DNA from: Roseivivax sp. THAF197b
GTDB lineage: Bacteria; Pseudomonadota; Alphaproteobacteria; Rhodobacterales; Rhodobacteraceae
DNA length: 64,000 bases
Direction: 5' to 3'
Assembly (NCBI RefSeq): GCF_009363255.1
Contig: NZ_CP045318.1
Location: 1,477,501 to 1,541,500, forward strand
In this document: piece by piece, positions 61,219 to 64,000 of the stretch
How the letters are laid out: each line of letters opens with the position of its first letter
Numbering within the stretch: the stretch's first letter is position 1
Translations under genes and position numbers: made by a program
Notes under the pieces: model-generated
The model's input: the letters and a program-made list of their open reading frames with translations, nothing else
What the model was told of the DNA's origin: nothing
The model's database searches: none

Positions 61219-61647
61219 ATGCTCAGATCGAGATACCTGGCCGGAGCGGTGTTCATGGCCGCGGGCCTTGGCACTGGCGCAGCGGCTGCGGACTTCCGCG
61301 CGCTTGATCCGGCGCGCGCCGATTTCGCCGATCTGCGCTGGCGGGCCCGGATCGTCGTGGTGCTGGCGGACGATGCGGGGCTGGCGGCCTACCGCGCGCA
61401 GATGGACCATCTGAAAGACGTGCGGGCGGGCCTTGCCGAGAGGGATATCGTCGTTTTCACCGATACCGATCCTGCGGCGCGCGGCGCGCTGGCGCGTCGG
61501 CTGGCTCAGGGGCCCTTCACCTTCGTGCTGATCGGCAAGGATGGCGGCGTCAAGCGGCGCGAGGCATCCCCCGTCACGGCGGACAGCCTGTTTGCCACCA
61601 TCGACGCCATGCCCATGCGCCAGCGTGAGATGCGGGACGGGGACTAG
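61219..61647 (+). CDS. DUF4174 family exported protein
   Basis: 142 residues with a signal peptide ([24 protein letters not shown]). [25 protein letters not shown] and [16 protein letters not shown] are DUF4174 segments, a thioredoxin-like fold without cysteines. GAAAGGAGG precedes the ATG. Convergent overlap of four bases with purL. Confidence 0.87.
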   Translation: MLRSRYLAGAVFMAAGLGTGAAAADFRALDPARADFADLRWRARIVVVLADDAGLAAYRAQMDHLKDVRAGLAERDIVVFTDTDPAARGALARRLAQGPFTFVLIGKDGGVKRREASPVTADSLFATIDAMPMRQREMRDGD

Positions 61648-63803
61648 GCGAAGGTCTCCGCGAAGGCGCCGCGATAGAGTGCCGACAGCTCCGCAAGCGG
61701 CGCTTCGGAGCCGCCCATGCGGAACGCGTCACCCTTGAAGCGTCCGACCGTGCGGATCGTGACGTCCGCCTTCGCGGCTTCCGACATCAGCCATTCGGCC
61801 GTGTCGAAATTGCACGCGATCAGGTAGCGGCCCTGATCTTCCCCGAACAAGGTCGCGGTGTCGTCCTCGTCGATCACGACGCCCACGCCTGCGGCCTCCG
61901 CCATGGTGAAGGCGGCAAGTGCCAGCCCGCCATCCGAGATGTCCTGACAGGCGCGGATATAGTCGCGCTGCGCGAGGATGAATTCGCCGTTGCGCCGCTC
62001 TGCCGCGAGGTCCACGGCAGGCGCATCGCCGTCATTGCGGTTGAAGACCTCTGCCAGAAGGGCCGACTGGCCCAGATGGCCCGCAGCCTCGCCCACCATC
62101 AACAGGACATGGCCTTCGCGGGCCTGACCGAGGATCGGTTCTTCGCCCGCCGCAATGAGGCCCACCGCGCCGATCGTCGGCGTGGGCAGGATGCCCGTGC
62201 CGTCGGTTTCGTTGTAAAGTGACACATTGCCCGACACGATAGGCATGTCGAGCGCCGCGCAGGCCGCCCCGATGCCTTTGATCGCGCCCACGAACTGGCC
62301 CATGATCTCGGGCTTTTCGGGATTGCCAAAATTCATGTTGTCGGTCGTGGCAAGGGGCCGCGCGCCCACGGCGCAGAGGTTGCGGAAGGCTTCCGCCACC
62401 GCCTGCTTGCCGCCTTCCTCGGGGTTGGCCTTGACGTAGCGCGGTGTCACGTCCGACGTGAAGGCCAGCTTCTTGTCCGTGCCATGCACCCGGATCACGC
62501 CCGCGCCATAGCCGGGACCCGCGACCGTATCGGCCATGACCTGGCTGTCATATTGCTCGAACAACCAGTTCTTCGCGCTGTAATTCGGACAGCGCAGAAG
62601 CGCGCGCAACCCGTCCACCGGATCGATCTGCGGGACGTCTTCCAAGGGAGCTGCGGCGGGCGTCGGCACCCAGGGCCGGTCGTATTCCGGCGCATTGCCC
62701 GACAGTGCCTTCAGCGGCAGATCGGCTTTCACCACGCCATTATGCACGATGAGGAAGCGATCTTCGGGGATCGTCTCGCCCACGATGGCGAAATCCAGAT
62801 CCCATTTCTCGAAGACCGCGCGGGCCGCGTCTTCCTTCGCCGGATCCAGCACCATGAGCATGCGCTCCTGGCTCTCCGACAGCATCATCTCGTAGGCGGT
62901 CATGCCCGGCTCCCGGCAGGGAACCTTCTCAAGATCGAGCCGCACGCCCAGATCGCCCTTGTCGCCCATCTCCACCGCGGAACAGGTCAGGCCCGCGGCC
63001 CCCATATCCTGGATCGACACGACAGCGCCCGTCTGCATCAGCTCGAGCGTGGCTTCCATCAGGCGCTTTTCGGTGAACGGATCGCCCACCTGCACGGTGG
63101 GGCGCTTTTCCTCGATGGTCTCGTCAAATTCCGCCGAAGCCATGGTCGCGCCGCCGACGCCGTCGCGGCCCGTCTTGGCGCCAAGATAGACGACCGGACG
63201 GCCGACACCGCTCGCGGCGGAGTAGAAGATCTTGTCGGCATCCGCGAGCCCTGCGGCAAAGGCATTCACAAGGCAATTGCCGTTATAGGCGGGATCGAAG
63301 CGCGTCTCGCCGCCCACAGTGGGCACGCCGAAGGCATTGCCGTAGCCGCCGATGCCCTCGACCACCCCGTGCACGAGCTGCCGTGTCTTGGGGTGGCCTA
63401 CTTCGCCGAAGCTCAGAGCGTTCATCGCTGCTACGGGCCGTGCGCCCATGGTGAAGACGTCGCGCAGGATGCCCCCCACGCCCGTCGCGGCACCCTGATA
63501 GGGCTCGATATAGGAGGGATGGTTGTGGCTCTCCATCTTGAAGACCACGGCCTGTCCGTCACCGATATCGACGACGCCCGCATTCTCGCCAGGCCCGCAG
63601 ATGACTTGCTTCCCCTCGGTCGGTAGCGTGCGCAGCCATTTCTTCGACGACTTGTAGGAACAATGCTCGTTCCACATGGCCGAGAAGATGCCCAATTCAG
63701 TGAATGTCGGTGCGCGTCCGATGATCTCAAGGATACGCTCGTATTCATCGGGCTTGATGCCATGGGCGTCGATCAGATCGGGCGTGATGGCCGGTTCTTG
63801 CAT
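61644..63803 (-). CDS. purL: phosphoribosylformylglycinamidine synthase, small-type PurL
   Basis: 719 residues, the length of the PurL that works with PurS and Pur[38 protein letters not shown] and GGETRFDP are typical. GGAGG lies seven to eight bases ahead of the ATG. Purine synthesis step four. Confidence 0.96.
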   Translation of the reverse strand: MQEPAITPDLIDAHGIKPDEYERILEIIGRAPTFTELGIFSAMWNEHCSYKSSKKWLRTLPTEGKQVICGPGENAGVVDIGDGQAVVFKMESHNHPSYIEPYQGAATGVGGILRDVFTMGARPVAAMNALSFGEVGHPKTRQLVHGVVEGIGGYGNAFGVPTVGGETRFDPAYNGNCLVNAFAAGLADADKIFYSAASGVGRPVVYLGAKTGRDGVGGATMASAEFDETIEEKRPTVQVGDPFTEKRLMEATLELMQTGAVVSIQDMGAAGLTCSAVEMGDKGDLGVRLDLEKVPCREPGMTAYEMMLSESQERMLMVLDPAKEDAARAVFEKWDLDFAIVGETIPEDRFLIVHNGVVKADLPLKALSGNAPEYDRPWVPTPAAAPLEDVPQIDPVDGLRALLRCPNYSAKNWLFEQYDSQVMADTVAGPGYGAGVIRVHGTDKKLAFTSDVTPRYVKANPEEGGKQAVAEAFRNLCAVGARPLATTDNMNFGNPEKPEIMGQFVGAIKGIGAACAALDMPIVSGNVSLYNETDGTGILPTPTIGAVGLIAAGEEPILGQAREGHVLLMVGEAAGHLGQSALLAEVFNRNDGDAPAVDLAAERRNGEFILAQRDYIRACQDISDGGLALAAFTMAEAAGVGVVIDEDDTATLFGEDQGRYLIACNFDTAEWLMSEAAKADVTIRTVGRFKGDAFRMGGSEAPLAELSALYRGAFAETFA

Positions 63804-63938
63804 GCGCGGGACCTCCGGAGGGCAGCTTGGCCGCTCTGTAAGCCAAGCGTTCCGGCGTGTGAAGGCCCTCACGCGGTGCGTGTTGCCGGTTGCGCCTTTC
63901 GGGCGCGCTTCACGATATCCCGCGCCAGGGCAGGCGCG

Positions 63939-64000
63939 TCAGGCCAGGCCCGCAGATTGCCGCGCCGTCGCATCGAGGATGTCTGGCTCCACCCGCAGAT
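63939..64000 (-). CDS. possible C-terminal fragment of a gene running off the window
   Basis: The minus-strand frame ending at this stop reads LRVEPDILDATARQSAGLA and looks protein-like. Too little is present to identify it; another open frame overlaps here and ends nearer purL. The stretch 63804-63938 shows no other feature. Confidence 0.3.
   Translation of the reverse strand, partial: LRVEPDILDATARQSAGLA

Overview
The window reads as chromosomal DNA of a marine alphaproteobacterium of the Rhodobacterales (Roseobacter-type). The supporting signs are high GC, an rRNA operon ending 23S-5S-tRNA-fMet, two TRAP transporters, the Entner-Doudoroff pair edd-eda, the order dnaB/alr/radA/cvpA/purF, and many small DUF families I associate with this order. 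No species can be named from the sequence alone.

Layout. 1-4444 is the distal part of an rrn operon: spacer, 23S, 5S and initiator tRNA. The 23S gene carries a ~660-bp insertion in the loop of helix 25, and the insertion contains an intact protein gene resembling the lipid A 3-O-deacylase PagL. 5205-11526 is an accessory block: a SARP-like regulator, a Tat-exported fusion of a PAP2 phosphatase with a subtilase, a secreted trypsin-like protease and a small exported protein. 11602-19663 holds two divergent TRAP transporter operons, the second with an oversized membrane subunit. 19862-25539 contains an N-degron aminoacyltransferase (bpt), RDD and DUF2852 membrane proteins and glnE. 25592-29108 is edd-eda, divergent from a lipoprotein gene across two LacI-type palindromes. 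29145-32946 holds an RlmI-like methyltransferase, a PIN protein, a solo ABC ATPase and a WYL regulator. 33160-38636 contains tatABC, a DUF815 ATPase, an NlpD-like lipoprotein, pcm and surE. 39006-47766 carries small conserved genes, a low-GC PD-(D/E)XK-like gene behind purF, then cvpA, radA, alr and a FosA-type gene coupled to dnaB. 47763-52750 covers dnaB, pyrE, pyrC and two conserved proteins. 52865-58643 is a tight operon of three GT2-like glycosyltransferase modules, two sulfotransferase-like modules and an FkbM methyltransferase. 58875-63803 has a MoxR/VWA pair, a DUF4174 protein and purL.

Genes that work together: tatABC would export the Tat-signal proteins in this window (the PAP2-subtilase and the second TRAP binding protein); cvpA-purF and purL serve purine synthesis, pyrC-pyrE pyrimidine synthesis; edd-eda serve sugar acid breakdown; pcm, surE and the NlpD-like protein form the usual stationary-phase and cell-wall cluster; the glycosyltransferase/sulfotransferase operon probably builds or decorates a surface glycan.

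Most noteworthy: (1) a PagL-like gene nested in 23S rRNA helix 25, with a structured hairpin found in three copies in and near the 23S gene; (2) the regulator/PAP2-subtilase/trypsin cluster with its arginine-glycine tract; (3) the sulfotransferase-glycosyltransferase fusion operon; (4) a 23-nt intergenic motif present three times.
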